A model generated the notes under the pieces. The model was given only the letters and a program-made list of their open reading frames with translations, ran no database searches and was not told the origin of the DNA. From NCBI GenBank assembly GCA_014380365.1, contig JACMJZ010000032.1, forward strand, positions 40,860 to 104,859: a DNA stretch of 64,000 nucleotides, written 5' to 3'. Positions 31,284-40,335 of this stretch are shown one piece after another. The stretch's first letter is position 1; each line of letters starts with the position of its first letter. A program made the translations under genes and the position numbers. This DNA is from Pyrinomonadaceae bacterium (GTDB lineage Bacteria; Acidobacteriota; Blastocatellia; Pyrinomonadales; Pyrinomonadaceae).

Positions 31284-33668
31284 TCACTTCTTCGGCGGCG
31301 CCTTGATGAGCACGGTCCTCCCATCAATCGAGAGCAGCATCTCGCCCGACAACGCCAGAATCCCCTGCCTGCCTTCAGACACCAGGCGGTCTACCAGTTT
31401 ATAAAACTCGGGGGTGCCAAACTCGATAATCTGATCGGGTTTCGAATTCTTTTCCCGATCCAGCACGCTCGAATCCACCCAACGATCATTGCGGCGGAAG
31501 AACGTGCGGTCAGTGATCTGTTGTACGTTTGTCACCTCAACCCGGTCCATGTTCTGCGTCAGGAAATAGTTGGAGCGGTTGGCGCTGGACTGCGTGCGTT
31601 GAGTGGTCATGTTTTGGCTCTGCGTCACTCCGCCCATTCCGCTGCGCGTTTGCTGCGCGTTTCGCACCAACGAGAGGCGTGCTTGTTCATTGAGAGCGTC
31701 GCGCTGCGAGAAGTCAGTGCCGTCGAGGGCGAGAAACGCCGTGTACTCAGTTAACACGCCATACTCGGTCGAGAGCCTGACAATCTCGTCAATCAGCTCT
31801 TTCAACTTCGGATCGACTGCAGCGGTGTTTGCGGCGGGGCCGAAGGGGCCCCCAGCCCTGACAGGACTAACGTGCGCTGCGCTACGATTGCCGGCGCGCG
31901 AAATAGTCGCATTGTCTGCGCCGGCTTCGCTAATCACTTCAATCAGCCGCGCAATCTTTCGGCTCGCCCACAAACGCGGCACAAATGCATTGCGCGTCGT
32001 TGCTTTGTCCAGATCAAACTTGAGATCAAAGGCGCGGGGAACTCCAAGATAGTTGCCGCTGATACGGAAATGCAGTGGGTCGTTGTCCTGATACTGGCCC
32101 AGCAAGACGATTTGATCGCCTTCGAAGACATCGTTGAGCTCTGCCGGCAGCAGATCGCGAACGGCGCGGGTAGTAATCACGCCACTCCGGTCGAGCATGG
32201 CGAGTTGTGGGTCAGCCAGCACCGGGCCGGAAAGCTTACGAAACACCTGCGAAACTTTCGTCTCTACGTCTTCATTCGGAAACACGAAGGTGGCCGTGGC
32301 CCTGGTAGCGTTCGAAATTGAGGTAAGTAATGGCGCGTTGACATCAAAGCCAACGCCAAAGCTAAAGATGCGCCGCTTATGCGTGTTCGCAGCGACGACA
32401 GCGTTGCGGATGGCGGATTCGCGTGTTTCACCGGCGGTGGGCAAGCCGTCCGTCAGAAAGAGTGTGAGCGGCAGCATCTGGGGCGTAGGCGACTGGTTCA
32501 TGGCTTCGACGAGGGCGTCGTGAATGTTGGTCCCGCCTTCAGCGTTGAGCCGTTTGATATAGGAGCGCGCCTGAACGATCGTTTGCTTGTCCTTGATGAC
32601 CGGGCGCTCGGCGAAACGGGCGAGCGAGTCGGAGTAGTCGATAATGTTGAAAGCCTCACCGTCGTCCAGTCCTTCAACTACCTGAAGCGCAGCAGCCCGA
32701 GCCTGCTTGATCTTCTCGCCCTTCATGCTGCCGGAACGATCAATCACCAGCGTCACCTCGCGCTTGATTGCCGAGGCCTCAGCCCGCGCGCCCGCCGGCA
32801 CCCCGGCAAGCAACAGGAAGTAACCGCCGCCGATACGAGGATCCGGGTAGGCGAGCAGCGAGGCGGTGAGACCGTTGCCTTCGACCAGATAGGAAAGCCG
32901 GAAAGGGCCAGGCTCGAGTTTCTTCTCCCCGGCAACACGCACCAAAGCTTGCTCGGATGCCGGCCGGTCGACGGTGACCTGATGACTCGGCGAATACACC
33001 GCCGAAATTGCCGACTTCGATTTAACTTGCAGCGATATCTTCCAGGGAGTTGCGGTCGCCTCAAACGACTCGCTGCGCGGGAGGACGTAGTCGACGCGAT
33101 TGCCGTCGGCGCGCAGGATGTGTTCATAAACCAAACGCACGCGTTGCGTGCCACGCGCTGAAACCGGAAACACGCTGGAGCGTACGAGGTTGTAACCGGC
33201 AAACTCCAACAGCGCCGGATCCTTGAGTTTGCTGACGATGGAACGGTAGATCGCTTGGGCTTCGCGCTTAGGCAGGAGTTTCGCCGTGGGTTCCTTCGCT
33301 GAACCGGCGAAAGTAAATCCGCGCAGCACAGCTCCATCCGGAACCGGAATCAGCATCTCCGCTTCCTGTTGCCGGTCGCTTGGGTTAGTGAGTCCAACGT
33401 CCAGAGTGGTGGTCGCCACCTGTTCCACGATGCGGATGTCGGCGGCCACTTCGCTGATCTGTATGTGTTCGGCTTGACCGTGCAGTGCATAAACATGTGA
33501 CTGAGGAATGATGAGATTGGAAGCAGTTGTGTGAAAAACGCCGGCAGCAGACACCGGCGTTTGCGGACCGCCGACGATCTCCTGCATTCGCGCATTCGGA
33601 GTCAGCATGGCGCAAACCAATAGCACAAAACTCAACAGGCCAGTTGCGGCGGGAATTATTTTTCGCAT
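31284..33668 (-). CDS. VIT and von Willebrand A domain protein, exported
   Basis: A 794-residue protein; the ATG at 33666-33668 has GAGG upstream. A signal/anchor (GLLSFVLLVCAML) is followed by a VIT domain at ~50-175 (EVAADIRIVEQVATTTLDVGLTNPS, FPVSARGTQRVRLVYE). A canonical VWA domain follows at ~295-470 with an intact MIDAS (VIDRSGSMKGEK) and TDGLPTAGETRES. The order is that of inter-alpha-trypsin-inhibitor heavy chains. A Gln/Asn/Thr-rich region near residue 690 and a DRTFFRRNDRWVDS motif precede the C-terminus. It is likely a metal-dependent protein-binding surface factor. Confidence 0.87.
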   Translation of the reverse strand: MRKIIPAATGLLSFVLLVCAMLTPNARMQEIVGGPQTPVSAAGVFHTTASNLIIPQSHVYALHGQAEHIQISEVAADIRIVEQVATTTLDVGLTNPSDRQQEAEMLIPVPDGAVLRGFTFAGSAKEPTAKLLPKREAQAIYRSIVSKLKDPALLEFAGYNLVRSSVFPVSARGTQRVRLVYEHILRADGNRVDYVLPRSESFEATATPWKISLQVKSKSAISAVYSPSHQVTVDRPASEQALVRVAGEKKLEPGPFRLSYLVEGNGLTASLLAYPDPRIGGGYFLLLAGVPAGARAEASAIKREVTLVIDRSGSMKGEKIKQARAAALQVVEGLDDGEAFNIIDYSDSLARFAERPVIKDKQTIVQARSYIKRLNAEGGTNIHDALVEAMNQSPTPQMLPLTLFLTDGLPTAGETRESAIRNAVVAANTHKRRIFSFGVGFDVNAPLLTSISNATRATATFVFPNEDVETKVSQVFRKLSGPVLADPQLAMLDRSGVITTRAVRDLLPAELNDVFEGDQIVLLGQYQDNDPLHFRISGNYLGVPRAFDLKFDLDKATTRNAFVPRLWASRKIARLIEVISEAGADNATISRAGNRSAAHVSPVRAGGPFGPAANTAAVDPKLKELIDEIVRLSTEYGVLTEYTAFLALDGTDFSQRDALNEQARLSLVRNAQQTRSGMGGVTQSQNMTTQRTQSSANRSNYFLTQNMDRVEVTNVQQITDRTFFRRNDRWVDSSVLDREKNSKPDQIIEFGTPEFYKLVDRLVSEGRQGILALSGEMLLSIDGRTVLIKAPPKK

Positions 33669-34034
33669 AAGGGTAGACACCTCAAGAGATCTGAAAATTG
33701 AATAGACTCAACCATCGGAAAAGGCAGGTTGTAGAACTGGGGAGCTCACACCCGCGAAATTTGGCTAAGCGTTAAGCTTACTTCCCAGGAACGAGATAGG
33801 TAACCGCATCTTGCGCGTTGCGTTTGAGATGGACCCGGCATTGATGCGGGTTGCCTTGCAGAACAGCGAACCGGAGCGAGCGGGCATGAGGCGTTTGGTG
33901 ATGGCCTTGAGTTGAAGCGAAAACGAATCGCGGAAGGCCTGGAGTGAAGAGCTATCCGCAGATTACGCCGATTTCGATTGACTGAATTGTTTACCGGAAT
34001 CTGTGAAATCTGCGTAATCTGTGGATGAAGGAAC
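33669..34034. other. Intergenic stretch upstream of the VIT-VWA gene
   Basis: No gene or RNA is recognisable. An inverted repeat ATCCGCAGATTACGCCGATTTC (33954-33975) / GAAATCTGCGTAATCTGTGGAT (34005-34026) lies at the left-reading 3' end of the M14 gene. It may act as its terminator-like structure. Confidence 0.55.
33954..34026. repeat. Inverted repeat ATCCGCAGATTACG...
   Basis: Two 22-base arms with two mismatches around a 29-base centre, nine bases beyond the stop codon of the M14 peptidase gene. Sequences of this AATCTGCGTAATCTGTGGAT kind occur as dispersed repeats in several bacterial phyla (from memory). Confidence 0.75.
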
Positions 34035-37000
34035 CTACTTCTCGTCGAGTTTCCGGCCGGCGTTCAGGTTGTCGAAATTCAGGATCGTGTTGAAGACGAG
34101 GAAGTAGCTGCCCTTCGTCTGGCCGCGCCACATCGGATTCGTCGAGAAGAGTACGACGTGGCCGCGACCGGAGGGCACGTCGATCACTGCCGCATGCTGG
34201 GCGATCTCGTCGCCGCCATCCAGCAATCCCGAAACAAACAAATCCTTGGTGTCGGCGTAACGCAGGACGACGCGGGGACGCTGAGCGGGAGGGATTAAGC
34301 CCACAGCGTTGCGGCGTTGTTCGTCAGTCAAAGGCAGGGCTTCCCAAACCTCTGCTTTAGGTAGCTCAGGAACCTCAACCGGCGGGCGACCCTGCACCGT
34401 GTCGGGATCGTCGAGCGTACCGCGCCCGGTAACTCTCTGCGCGCGCGGCCCGCCGCGTCGGCCGCGTCCGTCGGCAAAATTACTGAGATTGAAGATCGGG
34501 CCGTTGGAACAGTACATGGCCAACGAGTCGCCATAGCCATACGCAATCGGGCTCGCGCTGTCGACAGTCTTCATCCGCAGGATGTCCCCGATGGCCTTCA
34601 ACCGTTGCGCGCGCGCGATGGAAACGCCCGGTGCAAAGTTGAACGTAACCGCAAAGTCGGCAGTGTCCATCACGGTGAGGAACACACCGCCGCTTTGGAC
34701 AAACTTCTGCAGGTTTTCGAGTCCCGACCAGCCAAGGCCAGGTCGCATGTCGTCAGTCGAATCAATCTTGCCGATGTTCGGAGTCAGCGAAGTTGTCTTC
34801 CACGGCAACGGATTGCCGAACATCGGCATGCCGGTGACAAACGCGCGCGGATCTCGACCCACCGGCGCAAAGATGATCACATCATACTTCGACTTCAGAT
34901 CCGGATCCTTCGCCGCGTCCTGCGTACTGATGTAGCTGAAGGGAACCTGCAACTGATCGAGCGCGATACGCCACCAGCCTTCGTCCTGCGTTGACAACCA
35001 GGTATGCATCAAGGCGATGCGGGCCGGTTTCACCGGATGGCTTTTAACCTTTGGCGCCTCGGCCACCGCGTAAACAGGTACGCCAAGCTCACCAGCAACT
35101 CGCTGCAACTCGTTAGCGTTCGCTTTGCGAATAATAAAAGTGCCGCGATTGAACTTGCGGCCCGCTGCCTCGAATGGTTCTTCCGCGGCTTCGATGGCGA
35201 CATCTTTCAAACGATAACGCAGCGTGACGAGGTTATTGTCGGCGTTATGGTTTATCAGATAGACCGCGCCGGTGCCGTTGATCGCGCCCGGTGCGCGTAC
35301 CTCACCGTTGACGCGTTCCATGGCAACGTCTAAAACTTTTGCGCTGGTGACGCGCACGACCTCAACATTCGCGAGCTCGCCCATCGTCCAGGCGGTGTCG
35401 TCGTAAATCTCGGTTTGCGGATCATTCGGGGCCCAGTACTGGTAATCAAGCAAGGCATCGGCGATGCGGCTGTAGGGTTGATCCATGCGAACGATGTAAC
35501 TGCCGGCTGGGAAGGTGCGGGTTGGCGATGGAGCAGGCGATGGGGATGTTGAGGGCGACGCAGTAGCTACCACCACGCCAGCCGGGCCGCCCGGTCGTGG
35601 ACCTCGGTCCGTTTCTGGTTCGGCGCCTTGTGCTAAAGGAGATGGCGTCGGTGAAGGTGAAGGAGAAGAGGGCCCGGTCGCTCCCACCACCCCAGTCGGG
35701 CTGCCCGACTGGGGACCCCGGTCCGCTCCCGGTTCTGACTTTTTCGCTTTGACTGGAACAGTAAACGGAGCGGTGGCGCGGCTGATCTCCACCCCCTGCG
35801 CTTGCAGCGTTCGCAGCAGTTCTGCCTGGTTCCCCGGTCGCGGATCGCCGGCGGGAAAAACGTAAGCAGCTGGTCCTTCATTCTTTGGCTTTAAGACCGA
35901 GCGCTTGCTCTTCACATAGAAATTCTTGAGAAAGAGCTTGGTGTTGTTGCTGAAGTAATTCAGCGTAACCAGCAAGGCCGTCTGCTGATAGTTGTTGTTA
36001 TTTCGCTGCGACCACTTCGCTCTGGGGAGGGGCGGATTCTGTCGATACCAGGTGCGATTGTACTCGTCCGGTGAAAGCGTGCGCTCAACTGTGTCGGCGC
36101 CCGCGTTGCCAAAAGTTTCATAGAGACGACTGATACCGTTGTGGGTAGCCGCGATGAACATCAGATAGCCGGGCGACCAGGTGTCGAAGTTTCCATGGGC
36201 GAAGACGCCCGGCATCCCAAACTTCGTCATCTCCGAGACATTGTTCCAACCGATCATCTGCCACTCGTCAGTCAGAATTGGATCGACCCAGGCGTTATAC
36301 GGACCATCGCCCACAGTGTTGTCGTAAAGATAAGGCACCGACTCGTGCAGATCGTGAAGCACCTGCGGTTTCCAGGTTAGGTAGGTATTAAGAACGTTGC
36401 GCGTCAGTTTCAACGAAAGGCCGATAGCGTCGCGATTGTTGTCGTGGGCGACGTAGTGGCCCCAGTAAATGAGCGGCGGCCAATTCTCTTTTGGATTGGC
36501 AAGGTGCCATTTGTAAACATCAACCGCGCGATCGCGTCCGTCCGTCTCGACCACCGGAGTTATCAACGTCACCATGTTCTCGCGAATGGACTTGACGTAG
36601 GCACTCTCATCGACGGCAAGCCGATATGCGAGCTCCATCAGCGCTGTTGGGGAGCCAGTCTCATTCGAATGCAGAGCGCCGGTGATGTAATAAACGGGAA
36701 ACGAAGCGGCGACAAGGCGGTCGGCTTCGGCCTCATCCATATTGATTGTGCGTGGGTCGGCGAGCTTGGCGAGGCGAGCGCGATTCTCGTCAAGTTGCGC
36801 CAACAGACTTTCTGAAGCCACGGCGACGGCAATCATCTCGCGGCCTTCCTCCGACGTACCAATCGAGTAAACCTTTACCCGGGGACTCGCTTTCTCAAGC
36901 ATGCGCATGTAGCGATGAACTTCTTCCGCATAGGGTAACTTGCCCGGCGCGCCCGCCACGTCGCCCAGGACGGATTTCGGAGTAGGCACAGTCGGCGAAG

Positions 37001-37187
37001 CCGGCAGGTAATCGGTTAAGGGAGAATTGAAAAAGGGCTCGGTCGTGTATTCGCGGATCTTTCTCGTGTAATCCTCATCGCTTGGTTGGTTGGGATCGCG
37101 CCCGGGTTTGACCTGTGCATTGGTAGTCGCGCAAATGGCAGCGAACACGATAGACACAACGAACCAGCGAACGAGTGAACGAGTCAT
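34035..37187 (-). CDS. Exported M14-family zinc carboxypeptidase with REP-encoded linker
   Basis: A 1050-residue protein with a signal peptide (FVVSIVFAAICATTNA). The M14 domain covers ~60-440: YYITGALHSNETGSP gives the zinc His-x-x-Glu, and QVLHDLHES near 285 a later conserved histidine region. Residues ~475-557 are a low-complexity linker (SPSPSPTPSP) with two similar blocks (GADRGPQSGSPTGVV and ETDRGPRPGGPAGVV) encoded by two in-frame REP palindromes. Downstream comes a ~470-residue part with PVKPARIALMHTWLSTQDEGWWR, then a glutamine-amidotransferase-like fold (GYGDSLAMYCSNGP, GRGHVVLFSTNPMWRG). It probably digests peptides in the periplasm or outside. Confidence 0.85.
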   Translation of the reverse strand: MTRSLVRWFVVSIVFAAICATTNAQVKPGRDPNQPSDEDYTRKIREYTTEPFFNSPLTDYLPASPTVPTPKSVLGDVAGAPGKLPYAEEVHRYMRMLEKASPRVKVYSIGTSEEGREMIAVAVASESLLAQLDENRARLAKLADPRTINMDEAEADRLVAASFPVYYITGALHSNETGSPTALMELAYRLAVDESAYVKSIRENMVTLITPVVETDGRDRAVDVYKWHLANPKENWPPLIYWGHYVAHDNNRDAIGLSLKLTRNVLNTYLTWKPQVLHDLHESVPYLYDNTVGDGPYNAWVDPILTDEWQMIGWNNVSEMTKFGMPGVFAHGNFDTWSPGYLMFIAATHNGISRLYETFGNAGADTVERTLSPDEYNRTWYRQNPPLPRAKWSQRNNNNYQQTALLVTLNYFSNNTKLFLKNFYVKSKRSVLKPKNEGPAAYVFPAGDPRPGNQAELLRTLQAQGVEISRATAPFTVPVKAKKSEPGADRGPQSGSPTGVVGATGPSSPSPSPTPSPLAQGAEPETDRGPRPGGPAGVVVATASPSTSPSPAPSPTRTFPAGSYIVRMDQPYSRIADALLDYQYWAPNDPQTEIYDDTAWTMGELANVEVVRVTSAKVLDVAMERVNGEVRAPGAINGTGAVYLINHNADNNLVTLRYRLKDVAIEAAEEPFEAAGRKFNRGTFIIRKANANELQRVAGELGVPVYAVAEAPKVKSHPVKPARIALMHTWLSTQDEGWWRIALDQLQVPFSYISTQDAAKDPDLKSKYDVIIFAPVGRDPRAFVTGMPMFGNPLPWKTTSLTPNIGKIDSTDDMRPGLGWSGLENLQKFVQSGGVFLTVMDTADFAVTFNFAPGVSIARAQRLKAIGDILRMKTVDSASPIAYGYGDSLAMYCSNGPIFNLSNFADGRGRRGGPRAQRVTGRGTLDDPDTVQGRPPVEVPELPKAEVWEALPLTDEQRRNAVGLIPPAQRPRVVLRYADTKDLFVSGLLDGGDEIAQHAAVIDVPSGRGHVVLFSTNPMWRGQTKGSYFLVFNTILNFDNLNAGRKLDEK
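35563..35725. repeat. Two in-frame REP family 2 palindromes in the M14 gene
   Basis: Copy 1 is 35563-35611 (degenerate) and copy 2 is 35677-35725. Copy 2 contains the perfect palindrome CCCCAGTCGGG-ctg-CCCGACTGGGG followed by ACCCCGGTCCG. Both keep the reading frame. The same family is nested in the elements at 28852 and 60925. Confidence 0.85.
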
Positions 37188-37309
37188 CGGCTTTTTTCCC
37201 TCAGTTTGAAGAAGTAGTTTGCAGTATTCATTTCGAGCGGAGCAGAGACTTTTAAGCTAAAAGGCGCGGGCAAGTCAAATTTTGGGCGCGGCCCTAAGCA
37301 TGGTTTAGA

Positions 37310-39670
37310 ATGGCAATCAACGAAATGTCAGACCGCGAATCAACAACTCGGCCCGGCGCGCAATCGCCCGAAGAAACCGATCTCGTTCAGATCGAACCGG
37401 TCAGTAAAGCGGCTGGAGGCATTCCTTCAATTGTCGCCACCGCCAGGACGGTGTGGGCCGAGATGGGCGTGGGGCGCGGCGTTCGTACCTTGTTGAAACT
37501 CAATCAGAAGGACGGATTCGATTGTCCCGGCTGCGCCTGGCCCGAGCCCGATGGAGAACGTTCGCACGCAGAGTTTTGCGAGAACGGCGCCAAGCACGTT
37601 GCTGACGAAGCCACGACTAAGCGGCTCACGCCGGAGTTTTTCCGCGAGTGGAGCGTTGCCGATCTGTCCCTCCAATCCGACCACTGGCTCGGGAAACAGG
37701 GACGCCTAACCCATCCGATGGTCTTGCGCGAAGGCTCTACCCACTATGAAGCGGTCAGTTGGGATGATGCATTTGCTCTGATCGCTACGGAGTTGAACTC
37801 GCTCGCGCATCCTGACGAAGCAATCTTTTACACCTCGGGCCGCACCAGTAACGAGGCTGCGTTTCTCTATCAACTGTTCGTCAGGCAATTTGGCACAAAC
37901 AATCTTCCTGACTGCTCAAACATGTGTCACGAGTCGAGCGGGTCGGCGTTGGGCGAGACCATCGGCGTTGGAAAGGGCACCGTGACGCTTGAGGATTTCA
38001 ATCTCGCTACCGCCATTTTTGTCATCGGCCAAAATCCCGGAACCAACCATCCTCGTATGTTGAGCGCGCTCGAGCAGGCTAAAAAGAACGGCTGTGTGCT
38101 CGTCCATATCAACCCGCTTCCGGAAGTCGGCATGACGCAGTTCAAACACCCGCAGGATATTCTGGGACTGCTCCGTGGCGGTACCGCGCTGGCAGATCTG
38201 TTTCTGCAGGTGCGCATCAATGGCGACGTCGCCTTACTCAAGGGAATCATGAAGGCGGTGTTTCAGGCAGAAGAAGGGTCTCCCGGCGCGGTGCTCGATC
38301 ATGAATTCATCGCCGGCTACACGGGAGGGTTTGATGAATTCGTCGCCGCTCTGAAGGCTGTCGAGTGGGATGAAATCGTCGAGCAGTCGGGGGTTTCAAA
38401 AGAACAGATCCAGGAAGCCGCGGACATCTTTATTAACTCCGAGCGCACAATCTTTTGTTGGGCCATGGGCTTAACTCAACACAAGAACGCGGTCGCAAAC
38501 ATTCAGGAGATCGTCAATCTGATGTTGTGCCGCGGGCAGATCGGAAAGCCAGGCGCCGGGCTTTGTCCGGTGCGAGGACACAGCAACGTGCAGGGCGATC
38601 GGACGATGGGGATTTGGGAACGACCGCCCGATACGTTTTTGGACAGCCTTGGCAGAGAGTTTAACTTTGATCCGCCCCGACGCCATGGATACGACACTGT
38701 GAACGCGATCCAGGCGATGCACGCAGGCAAGGCAACACTCTTCTTCGCGATGGGGGGCAATTTCCTTTCGGCTACCCCCGACACGGAGTACACAGCCGAC
38801 GCCCTGCGACGGTGCCGCCTGACCGTTCAGGTTTCGACAAAGCTAAATCGCGCTCATTTGGTTACCGGTGCCGCGGCTATGATCCTGCCTTGTTTAGGAA
38901 GGACTGAGATTGATGACCAGGCTTCTGGCCCTCAGTTTGTCACGACCGAGAACTCGATGGCTGTGGTGCAGGCCTCGCGTGGATCTTTGCGCCCGGCATC
39001 TGCACACCTGCTGAGTGAGCCGGCGATCGTTGCCCGGCTCGCAAGTGCCACGGTCGGGAAACGGTCCGACGTGAATTGGCTTGAGTTGATCTCGGATTAC
39101 GACCGCATTCGCGAACACATAGCGCGGGTGGTGCCGGGATTTGAAAACTACAACATTCGCGTGCGCCGGCCCGGCGGCTTCTACCTGCCGAGCGCGCCGC
39201 GCGACCGAGTCTTTAACACGCCCAACGGCCGCGCGATGTTCACAGTTCATCCGCTGCCCCGACATAATCTCCAGCCAGACCAGTTTTTGATGATGACCAT
39301 TCGCACGCACGATCAGTTCAACACCTCAATCTACGGACTCAACGATCGCTATCGCGGCATTTACAACGGCCGGCGCGTGGTTTTCCTGAACCTGGACGAT
39401 ATCCGCGAAGCTGGTTTGGAGAAGGGGCAGTTGGTCGACTTGTTCAGCCATTTTGAAGGCGAGGTGCGCGTGGTGCGTCGTTTTACAGTAGTGCCGTACA
39501 GCATTCCAAGGCGCTCGGCGGCCACTTATTTTCCGGAGACGAACGTGCTGGTTCCGGTTCGCAGCGTCGCGGACAAGAGTAATACACCGGTGTCGAAATC
39601 GGTGGTGATTAGCATTCGGCCTTCGGAAGATGACGGAAAGCAGTCTAACCGCAAAGAACGCAACGAATGA
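37310..39670 (+). CDS. FdhF/YdeP-family molybdopterin oxidoreductase
   Basis: A 786-residue molybdopterin-dinucleotide enzyme of the formate dehydrogenase-like superfamily. GFDCPGCAWPEP (~66) and FCENGAKHVADEAT mark the FdhF/YdeP branch, which has only these N-terminal cysteines. The residue at the formate dehydrogenase Sec/Cys position is Cys206 in CSNMCHESSGSALG. FVIGQNPGTNHPRM and GLCPVRGHSNVQGDRTMG are cofactor-binding regions, and the C-terminal MopB-type barrel begins near 660 (MMTIRTHDQFNTSIYG). Substrate unproven; YdeP-type proteins have been linked to acid resistance. No fdhD or partner subunit is adjacent. The stop codon lies inside a palindrome. Confidence 0.9.
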   Translation: MAINEMSDRESTTRPGAQSPEETDLVQIEPVSKAAGGIPSIVATARTVWAEMGVGRGVRTLLKLNQKDGFDCPGCAWPEPDGERSHAEFCENGAKHVADEATTKRLTPEFFREWSVADLSLQSDHWLGKQGRLTHPMVLREGSTHYEAVSWDDAFALIATELNSLAHPDEAIFYTSGRTSNEAAFLYQLFVRQFGTNNLPDCSNMCHESSGSALGETIGVGKGTVTLEDFNLATAIFVIGQNPGTNHPRMLSALEQAKKNGCVLVHINPLPEVGMTQFKHPQDILGLLRGGTALADLFLQVRINGDVALLKGIMKAVFQAEEGSPGAVLDHEFIAGYTGGFDEFVAALKAVEWDEIVEQSGVSKEQIQEAADIFINSERTIFCWAMGLTQHKNAVANIQEIVNLMLCRGQIGKPGAGLCPVRGHSNVQGDRTMGIWERPPDTFLDSLGREFNFDPPRRHGYDTVNAIQAMHAGKATLFFAMGGNFLSATPDTEYTADALRRCRLTVQVSTKLNRAHLVTGAAAMILPCLGRTEIDDQASGPQFVTTENSMAVVQASRGSLRPASAHLLSEPAIVARLASATVGKRSDVNWLELISDYDRIREHIARVVPGFENYNIRVRRPGGFYLPSAPRDRVFNTPNGRAMFTVHPLPRHNLQPDQFLMMTIRTHDQFNTSIYGLNDRYRGIYNGRRVVFLNLDDIREAGLEKGQLVDLFSHFEGEVRVVRRFTVVPYSIPRRSAATYFPETNVLVPVRSVADKSNTPVSKSVVISIRPSEDDGKQSNRKERNE

Positions 39671-39738
39671 CGCAAAGAACCGCAAAGGGAGTATAACCTT
39701 TGCGTCCCTTTGCGAGTCGTTTGCGCTCTTTGCGGTTA
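39646..39738. repeat. AACCGCAAAGAACGC palindrome
   Basis: The arms 39646-39687 and 39698-39738 are inverse and internally repetitive (GCAAAGAACGCAA units). The left arm encodes the last residues (NRKERNE) and the TGA of the oxidoreductase gene. Confidence 0.8.
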
Positions 39739-39778
39739 ACCCCCGTACCGTTATGTGCACCAACTGTCAGGAAGACGA

Positions 39779-40282
39779 ATGACGTTCCAGCTTGATCGTC
39801 AAGAAACCGGATCGAAAGCGGAGTTGTACTCGAATCTCGCGACGCAACTCCGTAGCCTCCTGGCAGGCGAGCGTGATTTCATTGCCAACGCTGCCAACGT
39901 TTCTTCGCTCCTGTTCCATTGCCTGCCGGATCTGAATTGGGTGGGGTTCTATCTGTACAAAGAGGGCGAGCTGGTGCTGGGGCCGTTTCAGGGAGAACCC
40001 GCCTGCGTGCGCATCGCGATTGGCAAAGGAGTTTGCGGCACGGCTGCCCAGATCAGGCAGACGGTGGTGGTCCCGAATGTGCACGACTTTCCCGGCCACA
40101 TCGCTTGCGATAGCAAATCAAAATCGGAGATAGTCGTGCCGTTAATTAAGAACGAGCATTTGATTGGCGTGCTCGACCTGGATAGCCCTATCCTGGGCAG
40201 GTTCGACGACCAAGATGCGCGCGGGTTGAATGAGCTCGCGGAGAGTTTTGTTCACTCAAGCAGTTTAGAGTTCAAGCTTTAG
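39779..40282 (+). CDS. msrC: Free methionine-(R)-sulfoxide reductase (GAF-domain fRMsr)
   Basis: A 167-residue single GAF domain that reduces free Met-R-sulfoxide, using thioredoxin. Start ATG at 39779 with GGAAG upstream. Family motifs are complete: LNWVGFYLYKEGELVLGPFQG, PACVRIAIGKGVCGTAA (two active-site Cys), VPNVHDFPGHIACD (third Cys) and SKSEIVVPLI. The last codons (EFKL) and TAG stop are inside a palindrome shared with 28278-28334. It sits with pirin and rhodanese genes on the same strand, a loose stress/redox cluster. Confidence 0.93.
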   Translation: MTFQLDRQETGSKAELYSNLATQLRSLLAGERDFIANAANVSSLLFHCLPDLNWVGFYLYKEGELVLGPFQGEPACVRIAIGKGVCGTAAQIRQTVVVPNVHDFPGHIACDSKSKSEIVVPLIKNEHLIGVLDLDSPILGRFDDQDARGLNELAESFVHSSSLEFKL

Positions 40283-40321
40283 CTTGCGTTTTTGCAAGCA
40301 GCAACCTAAAGGTTGAACTCT
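40267..40321. repeat. Palindromic element AGAGTTCAAGCTTTAGCTTG...
   Basis: Outer stem AGAGTTCAA/TTGAACTCT with inner hairpins CAAGCTttAGCTTG and CAACCTaaAGGTTG; second copy of the 28278-28334 family. It covers the end of msrC and ends 14 bases before the pirin gene. Confidence 0.88.
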
Positions 40322-40335
40322 AAACTACAGGCGAG

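Noticed and set aside
31838..31870. A REP family 2 copy in the VIT-VWA gene (GGGGCCgaaGGGGCCCCC)
   Set aside because: It has a palindrome of similar composition but lacks the CTG/CAG spacer and the flanking ACCCCGG; chance in GC-rich coding DNA is as likely.
32379..33161. A 260-codon plus-strand frame opposite the VIT-VWA gene
   Set aside because: The VWA MIDAS and VIT motifs are on the minus strand; the plus frame shows no domain or ribosome-binding site.
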